DNA from: Macrophomina tecta
Taxonomy: Eukaryota; Ascomycota; Dothideomycetes; Botryosphaeriales; Botryosphaeriaceae
Direction of reading: 5' to 3'
Length of the DNA: 64,000 nucleotides
Assembly: GCA_024180945.1 (NCBI GenBank)
Contig: JAKSGN010000021.1
Coordinates: forward strand, 992,001-1,056,000
The notes under the pieces are model-generated. The model did no database searches and had not been told where the DNA came from. It worked only from the letters and a program-made list of their open reading frames with translations. Both the position numbers and the translations under genes were made by a program. Shown in pieces: positions 1 to 12,988 of the stretch; position 1 is the first letter of the stretch, and every line of letters begins with the position of its first letter.

Positions 1-153
1 ATCTCCCGGCGCTGCCGACCAGAAAATGAGCCGCGCGTTCGCCTTACCCGCCTGCTTCTCCTGACGACTCGCTCGTCGTCTTCTTCTTCATCCCGGATGC
101 TCCCCGCCATGCGCATGCTCTGAACCCACGGCGCTGCTGCAGATGCCGCCGTC

Positions 154-1714
154 ATGGAGGGCCCGCTGAAAACGATCGTCATTGCCGTCGCCGCCCTCTC
201 ATTCCTTGTCTTTACTGTCTTCTTTGGCCGCCTCCCCGTCTTCCGGTACGCCATGCGCCCTGCCGCCCGCTCTCAGATGCTGACCTCTGCCCTGCGTGCA
301 GCAAAACCCCGATCGGCTTCCTGCACCGCTTGATCTGGCTGCACTTCCCCGCCCTGCTGCGCCGTCTGGACGGCCTCGTCACCGGCGGGCGCATCTACAG
401 ATACACGACCCGCACCTGGCACTATCTGCTCTACGAGAAGCATCCCCTGGTCGTCGTGCGTGCCCGCTGCCCGCCTGCCCCCAACGTGCCCTGCGCCGCC
501 CCGCGCCCCGCTGACCATCGCATCCTCAACCCCAGATCTTCTTTCTCGGCCTGCTCACCGGCGCTTCCGGCCTGCTCCTCTTCGAAACGTATACCCGGTT
601 CCCCCTGCACCACAAGCTGCTCATCCCGCTCGTCTTGCCGTGGCCATACGTCTTCACCTACCTCTCCGCACGCACCCGCCCGAACACCGCCATCAATGCC
701 TCGAACCACCCCGCGCAGGTCCAGGCCTACCCGTACGACCACATCCTGTATCATCCGAACACGAATTGCCGCACATGTCGCCTGCCGAAGCCGGCGCGCA
801 GCAAACACTGCCCCATATGCAAGACCTGCGTCGCTCGCATGGACCACCACTGCATCTGGGTGAACAACTGCGTTGGCCGTGAAAACTACCGTTGGTTCCT
901 TGCCTTGCTTCTCAGCACCGGCATCGTTCTGCTCTACGGCGCATACTTGGCCCTCGTTGTGTTTCTCTACCCGCAGGTGTACGACCGCTTCACGCACTAC
1001 GACCATGCCTTCCCTGCCGGCCTGCTCAGCGGCTGGGCGCCGTGGAAACTGCGCCTCAAGGGTTTCCGGGAGGACCTGAACACCGTCATGGTTGAAAGCA
1101 TACATGTCGGAGGCTTGAGTGTCACGGGGGTTGGACTTCTGGCTGCGCTCACCGCACCGCTTCCCCTCGGCCTGCTAGCGTACCACGCGTACCTGATCTG
1201 GGCTGGAATGACGACGAATGAGGCAAGCAAATGGGCCGATTTGCGCGATCAAATGCGAGACGGCCACATCTTCGCCGGCAAGTTCTTCGGTGCCGAGACT
1301 GACCGTCCCCCGAGCCAGCGCGGCCGGCCCAGTGTCCGCGGCGGGCGCTATGCCCACTCGCGTGCCCGAGCTACCTCCAACAGTTTCGCCGAATTCGGGT
1401 TCACCTCTGGTGACGTTGGCCGCCGCATTGCCCGCGAGCACGCTCAAGAAAAGAGCGGCGCAGGCTCGGACAGCGGATACAGCTCCGACGGCGAGAACTG
1501 TTTCCCAGCGAGCCCCACGTCGACTCGCTGGCCGAACAGCCCGGCCCAAGTACTTGTCCGAACAGCCGATGGAGAGCCTCCTCGAGAAGTGCCGCCGCAA
1601 TTGACCGGGCTCGTGGATGAGGGCAGCTGGCAGCGTGTCTGGCGCCTTGCCGACATTGACAACATCTACGACCTCGGATTCTGGGATAACTTGAAGGATA
1701 TTCTGAGAGGGTAA
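154..1714 (+). CDS. SWF1: DHHC palmitoyltransferase Swf1
   Basis: Exons 154-245, 302-455 and 536-1714 give 474 aa. The introns are 56 and 80 bp and both joins keep the frame. The N-terminus from the ATG at 154 is a hydrophobic anchor, followed by further membrane segments. The cysteine-rich domain starts near residue 160 ([15 protein letters not shown]), with the catalytic DHHC at about 185-188 and then [17 protein letters not shown]. Two more membrane helices follow, then a TTNE motif (the TTxE of DHHC enzymes) and a long polar tail rich in Ser, Arg and Pro. The wording of the DHHC domain is that of the Swf1 subfamily, which palmitoylates SNAREs and other membrane proteins at the ER. The reaction and location come from family knowledge. 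No defect is seen. Confidence 0.93.
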
Positions 1715-3297
1715 TTGCCTAATTACACCCGAGCATCTTCTGCTCGCTATACATACGGGAAGAATCCAGGTCATCATACATAACCATCGTATAGCGCCTC
1801 AAACATGAGGAAATCAGTAGGTATTTGTGCAGCCATACATTAAAAACAACTACAGGTCAGTCCCTCGGGAACAGTCATCCCTTGGAACCGTTTCTTTCTC
1901 CTCTGCATTGTAAATATCCGCATACTGTTCGGCGCGTGAGGTTCAGGCGACATATGCTTTTTCATGCATTGTTTCTTGGCACCCTCGCCGTTCTCTTTGC
2001 TGTCTTTGCTCCTCTCTCCTTTACCGGCGCGGCGTTCTGGCGGGCTCTGGATCGCGTGTATTTATTATTCTCATTTTGTCCTTTTTTCGCAAGCCTTTTT
2101 TTTTTTTTTTTTCGCATGTTTGCGTAGTGGCCCTCGCCGTTTTCTGTCTCTTGTACTAGTTCCGCATTTTTGTATCTCAGTTGGGAAGGGGAATGACATG
2201 CTATCGTCGATCGTGTATGTCGCCCAGTCCTGCCAACTGCTCATAAGAACGCGCATGAACGTCTGCTTTCCGCATCGGCATTCGCATGTAGTATGTACGG
2301 TGTGTACGTATGTAGGCTAGCTTGACCCGGTGCTGTTCTCAGTAATCGTCGGCGGCGTCGCCGCGAATGGAAATGAGCTTCGTATGTTGAGATTCGAGTT
2401 CCCTGAATCTCCTAAATCGAACGCGAGTGCAAGGAAGCCGTCGCATGCGGCACTCTTGATCCTCCTTTTGGTGGCTCCGCAATAGGGACAGCACACGAAA
2501 GGCGTCGCATCAAGAGCTGCAAACGGCCAAGACATTCTCCAGCGTGTGCTATATTTACCGGGAGCTATGGACACCGGAGTGCCTGGGCCACGAGGTTATA
2601 TATTGGATCATCTCGCATCTTGCATGAGGGATCGACAAGTGAGGGGCTCGCATTCGTCAGGGTCTTCTTTCTTTTCTTGCAAGCGCAAGCGAGTCAATAC
2701 AAGAAGTGTGGCGGTGCGGGTGCGGGTGCGGGTGCGGCACGGCGGCGGTGTGTCAAGCGAGCCGGGGGGAGGGACAGGGGGGGCATTGCAACTCCGAGAG
2801 CATGGACATGAATGCAATGGGTGTTCGGGCGGCGCGTTGAAGCTATCGTGCGGACGGAAATGTAGAGATGAAATGTACGCGCTTGCGTCTGCATGACTTC
2901 TTCAACGGACCCTCGGATGATGGAAGATGGGGGGAGGCGCTGTGGTGAAATTGCAATCTGGCGGCCGGAAGCAGGCATTGTATGTATGTACATACATATC
3001 AAGCAAGATGGCTATGCGTGCGGAGTGGAGGGAATAGTCCGGACGCAAGTGTCCCGGGTTATTGACTCCACTCATGTCCGAATGATTGCTTGTATTCCCG
3101 AGAGCTGTTCATAGAGGTCACGAAGTTGAGCATAATGGCTTCAGGTAGGATCGTTTTATTTGATGCTATAGCTATCGCAAAGCCACGCGTCCAGTGCCAC
3201 CCTACTCATTTGTATATTCCCGTCACCTGATAGCCTCCCGCAGAAAATTTGTACCGTGGGAAGCAGTAGAAGGAGGAAAAGCCCAGTCGTATGGATT
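1715..3297. other. Intergenic, convergent 3' ends of SWF1 and the GTPase gene
   Basis: About 1.6 kb with no supported coding region. It holds the 3' flanks of two convergent genes, a T run near 2097-2112 and a short hexamer repeat at 2713-2736. The small open frames here have no recognisable content. Confidence 0.6.
2713..2736 (+). repeat. Hexamer microsatellite (GGTGCG)4
   Basis: Four perfect tandem copies of GGTGCG, flanked by further G/C-rich imperfect repeats. It lies in the intergenic spacer and no function is apparent. Confidence 0.85.
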
Positions 3298-5761
3298 TCA
3301 CGAAGCCGCAGCGCGCTGGAAGACGCCCTGACCCTTCTTCAGGCTGGCCAGGGTGGCCTTAAGATCCCTGCGCTCGGCGCTGACTTGCTCAGGCTCTGCA
3401 GCCAGCGCATGAAGCTCATCATCGCTCAAGCTGACCAGCGCCACAGGCGATAGGGGTGAATCGCGCAGTGGTTCGATGAGATGGCGTTCGATGAGCTGCT
3501 CGGTGACGGCGGCAACAAAGTTCTTGAGTTTATCTTTGTACAATGCCATGAGGCAGTCTAGCGTGTCCTCTGCCGTGAATCTGTCCATGTCGGGCTCGAC
3601 GAGTTCGCTTGTGAGAGCGGTCATGATCTGCTCCGCATCGACGACTTTGGCGCTCTTTCTGGTCTGTTGAGAGATTGTAGTATAGGCGTTGATCTCGACG
3701 ACGCGGCGGGCTCGGGCAAGGATCTTCTCGTTACGCAACTTCTGCACCGTATCAGTGAAATAGTGATTGTATGTCATTGGCGCCCGGCTCTTGTCTTCCA
3801 GAAGCCTGTTCACTTCCAACGCTGCGTTCTTCTGGTTCTTGGCTAGGCTCGGCAGGACCCTTTGTTTCAACATGCGTTCAGCAACATCGAAGGGCATGAT
3901 GTGACTGAGGAGGCCCTTTGAGAATTCGGCTACGCAAGTAACCATAGTGCGGTTGAGGTAATCCGCCGTGATGGGTCCCCAGTTGCAAGTCTGCTCCCAG
4001 TAGAGTTCCTTCATGAGAGTAGCATTGAAGCAGCCAGGCAGTTCTTCACCGCGAGAAGGCTGCATCTTCTCGAGCACCCACTTAATGGCTTGTTCGCGTG
4101 ACATGGGCTGCTGGGCTTTCTTGGCGCAGTCCCAGGGGACAATCTCAGCGCCAGACGGCTTGTCGCTAACGCCGAGGCACTCCAATACTTCCACAGGGAC
4201 ACCAGAAAACTTGTACTTGCCACCGAACCGGTGCATCTGCTCCGAGTATTGCGAGTTGTGGAACCGAATGGCCGCCCTCAGCTTCGCTGGATTGAAGGGC
4301 ATCGAACCGATCTTCGTCGAGAAGAACGCGTCGTTGTAGCTACCAGTCAAGGCTTCGGACAACAAGCGCTGGTACTGCACGCCGGCCTTGGTGAGGGCGT
4401 TGCGGATGCTCGCCAAGCTATCCCTCTGTTCGCCCAATTGATCAAGCCTGTTCATCGTCTTCGCGATCTCCTCGTTCAAGTCGCGATTGAGACCCGGCAG
4501 CTCCCGCTTCAGGTGGGCGAACAGTAAGCGGCAGAGGCGCTGAAGCAATGTGGCGCTTCCCAGCATGCCGTCTGGCACGTATTTGTAGACATTTCTGCTG
4601 GCGAAGAAGTTCTTCTCAATGGCTTGGTGCTCCTCAGTAGTGCAGCTCATTTCCTGCTGGGTCTGGTTCCTCACAATGTGCCAGCCCAAATCAAACTCGA
4701 TATCTCGATTCTGGGCCAGGTTAATCCATTGCTTCTCCTCACGAGAGCCGTCGTCCAAACAATCAGGCTTGGTGATGACACCAAGAGTCCTGGAACCCTT
4801 GGGATCAACATTGCGAGCCTTCTGCAATATGACCTGATTGGCATAGTCACTCTTAGCTGAGATCACGGCGAAGATGATGGTCCGTGGATTCCTGATGTAT
4901 TTGTCGACTAGCTTCGTGACGAATTCGACGTCCTGCTTGGTCTGAACCGAAGTCTCCGCGTGGATAAGGCCAGGCAAGTCGACAAGGGTGATGGGTAAGA
5001 CGGCCGGGGCGGAAACGGTGATGCTGAGGATTTCACTGACAAACGCCTTCAAGTTGGAGGCGCTTCCACGGTGAGCAGCGTAGATGGTGTCAGTTGCTTC
5101 CTGAATTAGCAGGGGAAGCTGGGCGAGATTGGTGACAGACTTGGAGAAGTTTTTGATCTTCTCATGCTGAGGGCCGTCCGATAAGATCTTCGCGGTAATC
5201 GAGCTGTGGCTATCTCTGCGGATTATGATCTCCGTAGCGAAGCGTGTGCAAAGCATAGCATTGCGAGGAAAGGGAATCTGTGTAACAGCCTCCAAAACAG
5301 AACTTTTTCCCGCTGATTGGTCTCCACAGACCACAATCTGCGGCAGTGAAAGGACACTGTTCAGACCGGCGTGGCGTAGCTCATCCACAACGTTGAGTAG
5401 GACCTCCATATTCTCGATATTGGCATCCGGAAGGGTTACAAAGCCGCTGATTGCACTGGCCGCACCGGTAGAGTGATCCGAAGCCGACATTTTTGGCTGG
5501 TCGGCATCCGTTTGAGATCCAACTGCAGCAAAGTCGGATGTTAGAAGACGAGTGGGGCTGAAAAAAAAAAGAAAAAAAAAAGCCAGCGTAGAGTGACGTT
5601 GCACGGCGAGGATAAATGCCTGGAGAGTCGAAGCACTTGTCCAGACCCGAATGTGATCAATTCTATGGGGCATCTGGAGGCTTACCAAGAGTCTTCTCAT
5701 CGGGCTCGGAATCGGACGCCGCAGCCTCGACTTTAGCGCATCGCTTACCAGCGCTAGCCAT
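3298..5761 (-). CDS. Dynamin-like (Mx-type) large GTPase
   Basis: Two-exon model: 5761-5686 and 5522-3298 (reverse strand), 766 aa. The intron at 5685-5523 has GTAAGC and CTGCAG ends and keeps the frame. Exon 1 encodes an acidic start, MASAGKRCAKVEAAASDSEP. The GTPase domain shows G1 GDQSAGKSS near residue 92, G3 DLPG and G4 TKPD. A long stalk and a C-terminal helical GED-like region follow. The family remodels membranes, and fungal members of this type are often labelled Mx-like; the role here is unknown. A shorter protein starting at the in-frame ATG at 5490 (MSASDHS) is the alternative. Upstream extension without the intron would run through a poly-Phe/Lys stretch and is unlikely. Confidence 0.88.
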
Positions 5762-7900
5762 ATCGAAGTCGGTGACAAGCAAGGGTGATAAAGTGCGGAA
5801 GAGGACGGTGGTGAGGAGTGTTGGTTGTCGTCATGTCTTAAATAGCAGCAGAGAAGTTCACGCACGTGCCAGAAGACCACCTAGAGGTTGGGTTATCACT
5901 CATTCACACTCACTTGTGATGAGCTTAAGCGGCCCTCAGAGCAGCTTTGACTTCACATGACGCTTTAACAATGTGAGAGAGCCTGGGCTCTAACCACTGC
6001 AAGCGGCAGCCGAGGCTACAAGTTATTTGTTGACCGTGCTGGCTTGAAGAATTGAGAAAGGGTTTCTCATCCTAACAAGTCTAGCCCGGAAGCTTGATCT
6101 TCACTCTCTCGAGTCCACTAACCATCTAGCCTTCAATAGATTGTTAACGTCATTTATGTTTGGCGTAATGTAGTGAGACTTGTCTGCGTCCTGATGGAGG
6201 TCCTTCTCGCTGATGCCGTTCCCGACGCAGACGAACGGGGTGTTCCTAACGCCTTGAAGCAGTGAAGCGCGGGGCCTCCGTGGTTTATGACACACTTGGT
6301 CGATCTCAGGAATTTTGATGGACGGAAAGCTTCGCTCACCCGTGCAGAGCCGCAACTGGACCTTTCGGTCCCAGCTTATGCCAAGAGGTGCTTCGGCTCA
6401 AACGCCCTCGCGGACCATGGCTTATCGAACTCGACGCATTTCTCTACGAATATCGGGCTCCACTCAGCTCCCGAGCTGAGGAATAGACCTTGAAAAAGAC
6501 AAGCAAATGGACATACAACCTTTAGGCTTCGAATTTTGAGGACTTTCAAGTGCGGTGCTTCATCCAGCACTGTAGTATCTTTGGGAGGAAGGACGCGGAG
6601 TAATTACAGATGAATTGGGATGACAGCCAGTTGGTACCGGTCCAGGAACTGTCCGAGCTCCCGATGCAATATCGGAAATGCCATGCGAAGCCTAAAATGA
6701 GGTGCTTATTGGCAGGTGGTATGCGGTACTAATGATGCTGTTGTGCTCGCGTCCGCGACCCCGACCCAGCGTGCTCACATCCCAGAGTCCCGGGAGCTCG
6801 GTGAAGGGATCTGCTCCCTTTGATAGCTGCCCAGCTGCCGGAGCTGCCGACACGATGAAGAAACGAAGAAAGCACGCCGGTCACGCCGAGTGAGAGGAGA
6901 GATCGAGATGCATGAGTAAGGAAGCCCAGGATGGACCTGAGAAATGGATTGATGATCATTTATGCCAAAACGGAGCGTGGCAGCTGTCAACGACAATCCA
7001 TGACACATACAGCTGCGCTGGCGGACGGGGGACTATAAGAGTGCCGCGGAGGGAGACAAAGCAGCGGGTTAGGCCGGTCGCAAGATCAAGAGACCAGATA
7101 CGTCAGCCTTCATGAATCGGCGCAGAGTTTCAACGGCTATATCCTGAACTGAACAATTTGACTGTCCTATCCACGATGGAGCATAAAGGTGAGAGGAGCG
7201 TCGACAAAGTATGACGCCGATTTCATTCTCTAAATCATTGATGTTGGCCGCGACGCGGGGTTCTTGATACAGGACTGAGCTGAGCCCGTCGAGGCGTAAG
7301 TGTGGAGGAGAGGACGCCAGAGTCCAAACAGATGCTCTGTTTCTTCGACGTCTCAGGCCGGCGCAGGTCTGCCAACGAGCGTATCGGATGCCTGTTTCAG
7401 GATCCGCGCAGCTGGCAGAGACTCGGCGGTACTCGCTCCCAAAGACCTGCGCCAAGACCACGCATTTGCAGCACCAGACGGCCAGATTGTGGCGTCAATT
7501 GCGGAGACGCAGCGCTTGGAGGGCAACGGAGGACAGCAGCGGGCGGGAGGGCGGACGCGGGCAGAAGCGGGCGACGGCGGTGACGGTGGCGACGAAAGCT
7601 CGGGCAGCGTCTAGAAGCATCGGCGGGATTCGGTGGGTGGGTGGATGGCATTGGAGAGGTGAGGTGATGTGCGGAGACAGGCGAGGCGGCGCCGTGTCGG
7701 GGCGGCGGGACAGGCCAGGCGCGCAGCGGGTGTGCGACTTGGTGGCCCGTGCCGGAATTTCTCCAGCGCCGTCGCGCAGCACGAGCGCGCGCCTTGGGGA
7801 GATTGCGCGGGTGCGCGGTGCGGGCGGCATCAATTGCGGCCGGCCAGGCCGCGGCGGCGGCGAGAGTGCAGCCATTGACGCTGGGCCGGGCGGGCAGCGG

Positions 7901-7928
7901 GCGTGAGGGCGTGAGGGCGTGAGGGCGT
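7901..7928 (+). repeat. Octamer tandem repeat, GCGTGAGG x3
   Basis: Three perfect copies of GCGTGAGG and the start of a fourth, about 480 bp upstream of the SCP160 start codon. Confidence 0.8.
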
Positions 7929-8221
7929 TGCGGGCCCCGAATCCGGGGACTGTTGGCGGCAGCCAATGGCGGTCAACAAGCCACCTTCGAGCCTCTGCCT
8001 CTGCCTTTCTCTCACGCCCGTCACCTCTTCACCGACCATCCAAGGCCCAGCTTGTCCCCAATCGCCCCCGGAGCATGGCATAGCACCTCGCCATACCTGC
8101 ACCTCCATCGACACCCCGCCCGTGCCTTACTTCCGCCCGCTCCTCACCTCTCGTCCTCGCTCTCGCCCTCACCCTCCCCTCCGCTACCCGCCGCCGCCCT
8201 TCCTGGCCCGACCCCAAGATT

Positions 8222-8294
8222 GTACGTGCCATCCTCCGCTGCCGCACCCTGCCGCCCTCCTTGACCCGCGCTAACACTTCTGCCTGGCGAACAG
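8222..8294 (+). other. Probable 5'UTR intron of SCP160
   Basis: GTACGT donor, a CTAAC branch-like element near 8270 and a CAG acceptor at 8292-8294, inside the CT-rich leader and 110 bp before the start codon. Spacing and signals fit local introns. No transcript data are available to confirm it. Confidence 0.5.
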
Positions 8295-8404
8295 ACCCTC
8301 GGTCTGAAAAAAAGAAAACCCGCCAGCTCGACACGTTGCCCGTCGCCAACTCCTCCTCCCCCTAGTCACTGTCGTCGTACACCCGGCATCGGATCTGGTT
8401 CATT

Positions 8405-11400
8405 ATGGCTGCTGAAGCTTCCACCAACGGCGACACCCAGACTCCCGCGCAGAAGCTCGAGGCCCGCCTCGCCCAGGAGGAGTCGCATCGTCCCACCGTC
8501 GAGGACGTGCCTGACGAGGATGATCTGGCCCACCCCGCGCCCTCGGCCACCCTCTCTGAGAAGGCCGCTGGCAAGCAGAAGGCCCAGGATGGAGAGCCCC
8601 CGAAGAAGTCGGGCGCCAACCCGCCGCTGAACATCCAGTCCGAGGAGATGTTCCCTGGCCTCGGTGCTCCCAAGACCCACACTCCTGCTGCTGTTTCTTC
8701 TGCCTGGGGTCGCAAGCCCGCCTCGGTCAGCGCCAACGGTGTCAACGGCGCTGCCGTCAGCAACGGTTCCTCGCGCGCCTCCACTCCGGCTTCCGGCATT
8801 GCTACTCCCACCACCCCTTCGGTTCGCGGCCCCGGCCCTCAGACCATGAGCTTGCCTGGCCGCTACGTCGAGTCCATCTCGCTTGCGCCCTCCCAGATGA
8901 TCCCCCGCCAGCAACAGAAAAAGCCCATGCAGGACGTCATTCGTGACATCAACAGGAGGTCCAAGGCCAAGGTCGAGATGAAGCCCGGTAACATGGGCAA
9001 CATTGTCTTCCAGGGTACTGGCCCTGTTGATGCTGTGCGCTCTGCGCTGAGGGACGTCGCCCGCGAGCTTGGTTCCAAGGTACGTTGCAACAAGATGCTC
9101 AAAATGGACTTGCACTTACAGCGTGTAGCAAACCACCAAGGTCACCATCCCCGCTTCAATCCGCGCCCATGTCATTGGCCGCCAGGGCGCTACTATCCAA
9201 GGCATCAGCAAGCGCACCGGCGCACGTATACAGGTGCCCAAGCAGGAGGAGACCGGCTCTTTCGAGGACGACGACAGCGCCACCATTGACGTTGTTATCG
9301 AAGGTGACACTGTCGCGGCTGCCCTGGCTAAGCAGGAGATTGAGCGCATTGTCGACGAGCGCACCTCCAGCGTCAACCTCCGCCTGAAGGACATCCCTGC
9401 CGAGTACTACCCCTTCTTGGCCGGCCCGCACAACTCGCGCATCGACTCGTACGAGAATGGCCGTGATGTCCGCGTCCAGATCCCCCACTACTACACCTGG
9501 GCCGAGAGGGCGCCCCCGCAATCAGTTCCTAGTGGCCAGCCTGTTCCATTCGCTCCCCAAGCTGCCTACCCCATCTCCATCTCCGGTGACCGCAACGCTG
9601 CCCAGGAAGCTCGTGCCGAGATTGAGCGCCAGGTCGAAGAGCTCCGTCGCCAGCTCACCGTCAACCAGATGCCCATCGAGCGCGGCAGGCATCAGTTCAT
9701 CATCGGTGAGCGCGGTGGTTCTCTGCACGATTTCCTCGCCGAGACCGGATGCGCCGTCATTCTGCCTCCCAGCCACGATGACACTGAGATGCTCACCATT
9801 GTTGGGCCTGCCGACAAGCTTGACAGCGGTATCAACAAGGTCATGGACCTGGCTACGTCTATGCAGAGCACCAACGTCGACATTGCCCGCCAGCACGCCA
9901 ACTCGCAGGCGCACGCACGTGCTTTGACTCGCTACCTGAGGCAACGCCAGGCTATTGCCGAGCTTGAGCGCATGCACGATGCCAGTATCGTGCTTCCCAC
10001 TTCTAACGATGGACCCACTGCCTGGGAGATCTACTCGAGGGACGCCAAGAATGGCATGAAGGCCCGTATGGACATCATGAACCTTATCAGCAGCCACCCG
10101 CCGAGCCGGTTTAGCAACGTGGACGTTGACCCGTTCTACCACCAACATCTTCGTCAACGCGCTGCTCAGAGTCTCAGGAGGGATCATGGTGTGCAGCTGG
10201 TCTTCCCTGAGGACGACGCCGAGTCTCCTCAGCTCGTTCTTGTGTACGAGGCCCCTGGCTCGCCTTCAGAGTACCAGATTCCTCGTGGTCAGCCCTCTGC
10301 TCAGGACGTTCAGGCTTTCCAGCGTGCCCTTAACGAGGCCCAGCAGCAGCTGCTCTCCTTGGTCAACACCAACGAGCAGATCGTCGGTCGTGACATTGAG
10401 GCACCTCAAAAGTAAGTCCATATCCCTCGTTTAGACACGGAAATCGGCTGATTTATCAGCTCGTACAGGTACCATGATAAGATCCGCCGCTTCGTCGATC
10501 GCGAACAGCAGAGCCTTCCTCAGGACCAGATTCCTCTTCAGGTCCTTTTCGGTGACGCCAGGCCCCAGGCTTCTCGTGCAAACAGGGACAACTTCTACAT
10601 CCGTGGACCCAACCAGAAGGTTGATGAGCTTGCCGAGAAGATTGCGGCTTTCATTGAGCAGGAGAAGAAGGATGAGCTCGAGCGCGGCTACACCATCAGC
10701 TTCGACTACCCCCAGAAATTCGCCAATATCCTCATTGGCAAGCGAGGCGAGAACATCAAGAAGCTCCGTGACGAGTTCGACGTCGATATCCAGGTGCAGG
10801 ACGGCAAGGTCGAGATCAAGGGTCCTCAAGCCAAGGCTCATGCTGCCAAGGCTCACATCATTGCTCTCGGCAAGAAGCTCGAGGACGAGGCTACCTATGT
10901 ACTGAAGATCAAGCCCCAGTTCCACCGTGACCTCATCGGTGGCAAGGGTAGCCAGGTCAACCGTCTCCAAGATCGCTACAACGTCCGCATTAATTTCCCC
11001 CGCACCGCAGCCGCCAACGATGATGCGGATGCCGGTACCGAAGCCTCACACCACAACCGTCGCCAGGCACCCGATGAGGTTATCATCAGGGGACCCAAGA
11101 GGGGAGCTGATGCTGCCCGTGATGAACTTCTCGAGCTGTACCAGTGGACCATTGACAACTCTCACACCGCCACGGTTTCCGTTGCTCAGAGCCAGATTCC
11201 CTCCCTGATTGGTGCTGGTGGCCGGGAGATGGACACTCTTCGCACTACCACCGGTGCTCAGATTGACGTTCCCAACGCCCGCGAAGCTGCTGATGCCTCT
11301 GGACGTGCTGAGATCAAGATCAAGGGTACGAAGAAGCAGGTCGAGGATGCCAAGAAGCTTCTTGAGCAGAAGGCCAAGGCATTTGACGAGACTGTCGTGC

Positions 11401-12489
11401 GCACCATCGAGGTTGACAAGAAGCACCACAAGGCTTTGATCGGTGCAGGTGGTAAGTTGATTTTGTTCTCTATTCCACGCATCTACAGATGACTGACTCA
11501 GCGACACAGGTGCCAACATCCGCGACATTGTTATCCAGGCTGGTGGTCCCGACGACCGCCGTGAGCTTGCCCGCATGGTCCGTTTCCCTCGTGCTGAATC
11601 TGACGAGAATACGATTCGTGTGGAGGGCAATGCTGCTGTCGTCGACAAGATTGTTGCTTCGATTGAGAACACGGTGAGGAACCGCGAGAGCCAGGTCACT
11701 GAGATCCTCGAGGTTGCTCCCGAAAAGCACCGCATGCTCATTGGTCGTGGGGGTGAGACTCGTCGCAACTTGGAGTCTCAGTTCAGCGTCACTGTGGATG
11801 TGCCCAAGCAGACGGCCACCGGCGCCGCCAGGAGCCAGGTCAAGATTATCGGTCAGCCGCAGGAGGTTGAGAAGGCCAAGGAGCACATTATCAACATGAT
11901 CAAGGAGCAGGAGGGCGAGACGGTCCAGGTTCCCAGGCGCCTGCACCACGCTATTGCCGACAATGGCCAGTTCTTCCGTCGTCTCCGCAATGATCTTCGT
12001 GTTACCGTCGACCACGCCGGCCAGCAGCCCCCGCCCAGGCCCACAACCGCCGGGGCCAGCAACATCCGCGCCAGTGGTAATGCGCCTCTGATCACCGATG
12101 ACCCGTCCGAGTCCAAGGACACGCACTCGTGGCAAATTGTCGACAACCTCCCCGCTTCGGACGATGGCGAGGACGGGGAGATTCCCTGGATCCTTCGCTC
12201 GAACAACGCGGAGAACGTTGCCAAGGCCAAGGCGCTGCTTGAGAAGGCCATGGAGGAGAAGAGCAAGCCTTCGAGCACCGGATACCTCATCCTGCCCGAT
12301 CCTAAGCTGTACAGGTTCGTAGTCGGTCCCGGCGGTAGCCAGATCAACACGATCCGCAAGAAGACGGGTACCAAGGTCCAGGTTCCTCGTGGTGGCGATG
12401 GAACTGAGGCCATCGAGATTGTTGGCTCCCGCGAGGGTGTTGAGCAGGCCAGGGACATCATCTTGGAGCTTGTGAAGGGCAAGAACTAA
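8405..12489 (+). CDS. SCP160: Multi-KH-domain RNA-binding protein (vigilin/Scp160)
   Basis: Exons 8405-9079, 9129-10411, 10469-11451 and 11510-12489 give 1306 aa; introns are 49, 57 and 58 bp and all keep the frame. After an Ala/Pro/Ser-rich N-terminus there is a series of KH repeats. At least eight have a clear GXXG loop: IGRQGA, IGERGG, IGKRGE, IGGKGS, IGAGGR, IGAGGA, IGRGGE and VGPGGS. Other copies are degenerate (for example one ending FLAGPHNS), as is usual in vigilins. Scp160 family proteins bind polysomal mRNA at the ER and nuclear envelope. Length and repeat number match the family. Coding sequence is GC-biased and intact. Confidence 0.94.
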
Positions 12490-12988
12490 GAAAAGGGAGA
12501 GTCTGGCAGCAAAGATGTTGGAAAAATGGGGAGAGGAGCAAAAGAGGGTCTAAGACAGGCTACGTCTGGTTCTGAGAAAAAAACGGATCTGGAAATCAAA
12601 ATGGGTGATAGGTCTGGCCAGGTACGGAAGGAGGGCTAGGGTGATTCTCTTGTCTGCAGCTGATTGGTCCACTATCTGTGATGATTATGACAGTTGAGAC
12701 GAGATGCTTGAGATTGTTTTTTCCCATGTCTTGCGATACTCTCTGGTTGGTAGCAAAACGGAAAATGTTGAGGGCATGTACGAATCACTACCGATTGTAT
12801 GTGGAGTGCTTAAACGAGTGTCTGGAGATCGTGGCCGGCTGGGTCGATGTTTGTTCCATGCTATCCTCCTCTTCCAGGAGCGTCGCTCCCAGATCTGACA
12901 CGTGGGATCGTGGAGGAAGATGGGTCCAGACGGCGGTGCCCGCGCCCGCGGCAATACTTAGATATTTAAACTCGCAGCCATCCCCGCC
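12490..12988 (+). promoter_or_regulatory. Intergenic region with TATA-like element
   Basis: Holds the SCP160 3' flank and the promoter of the methyltransferase gene. ATATTTAAA at 12962-12970 lies only about 20 bp before the first in-frame ATG (12989), so transcription may begin past that ATG. Confidence 0.4.

Larger units (their letters stand above)
5762..8404. other. Long intergenic region, divergent promoters
   Basis: About 2.6 kb between the divergent GTPase gene and SCP160. The open frames in it, on both strands, look like GC-biased noise with no domain. The right third is very GC-rich, then CT-rich close to the SCP160 start, as in strong fungal promoters and leaders. It contains an octamer repeat at 7901-7928 and a likely leader intron at 8222-8294. 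Confidence 0.5.

Noticed and set aside
7388..7966. Long frames on both strands upstream of SCP160.
   Set aside because: Compositional artefacts of the GC-rich promoter and its octamer repeat.
9522..10187. Long antisense open frames across SCP160 (also 10431-10970, 11046-11768, 11470-12135).
   Set aside because: They mirror the GC-biased codon use of the real gene, show low-complexity Leu/Val-rich products and have no domain.
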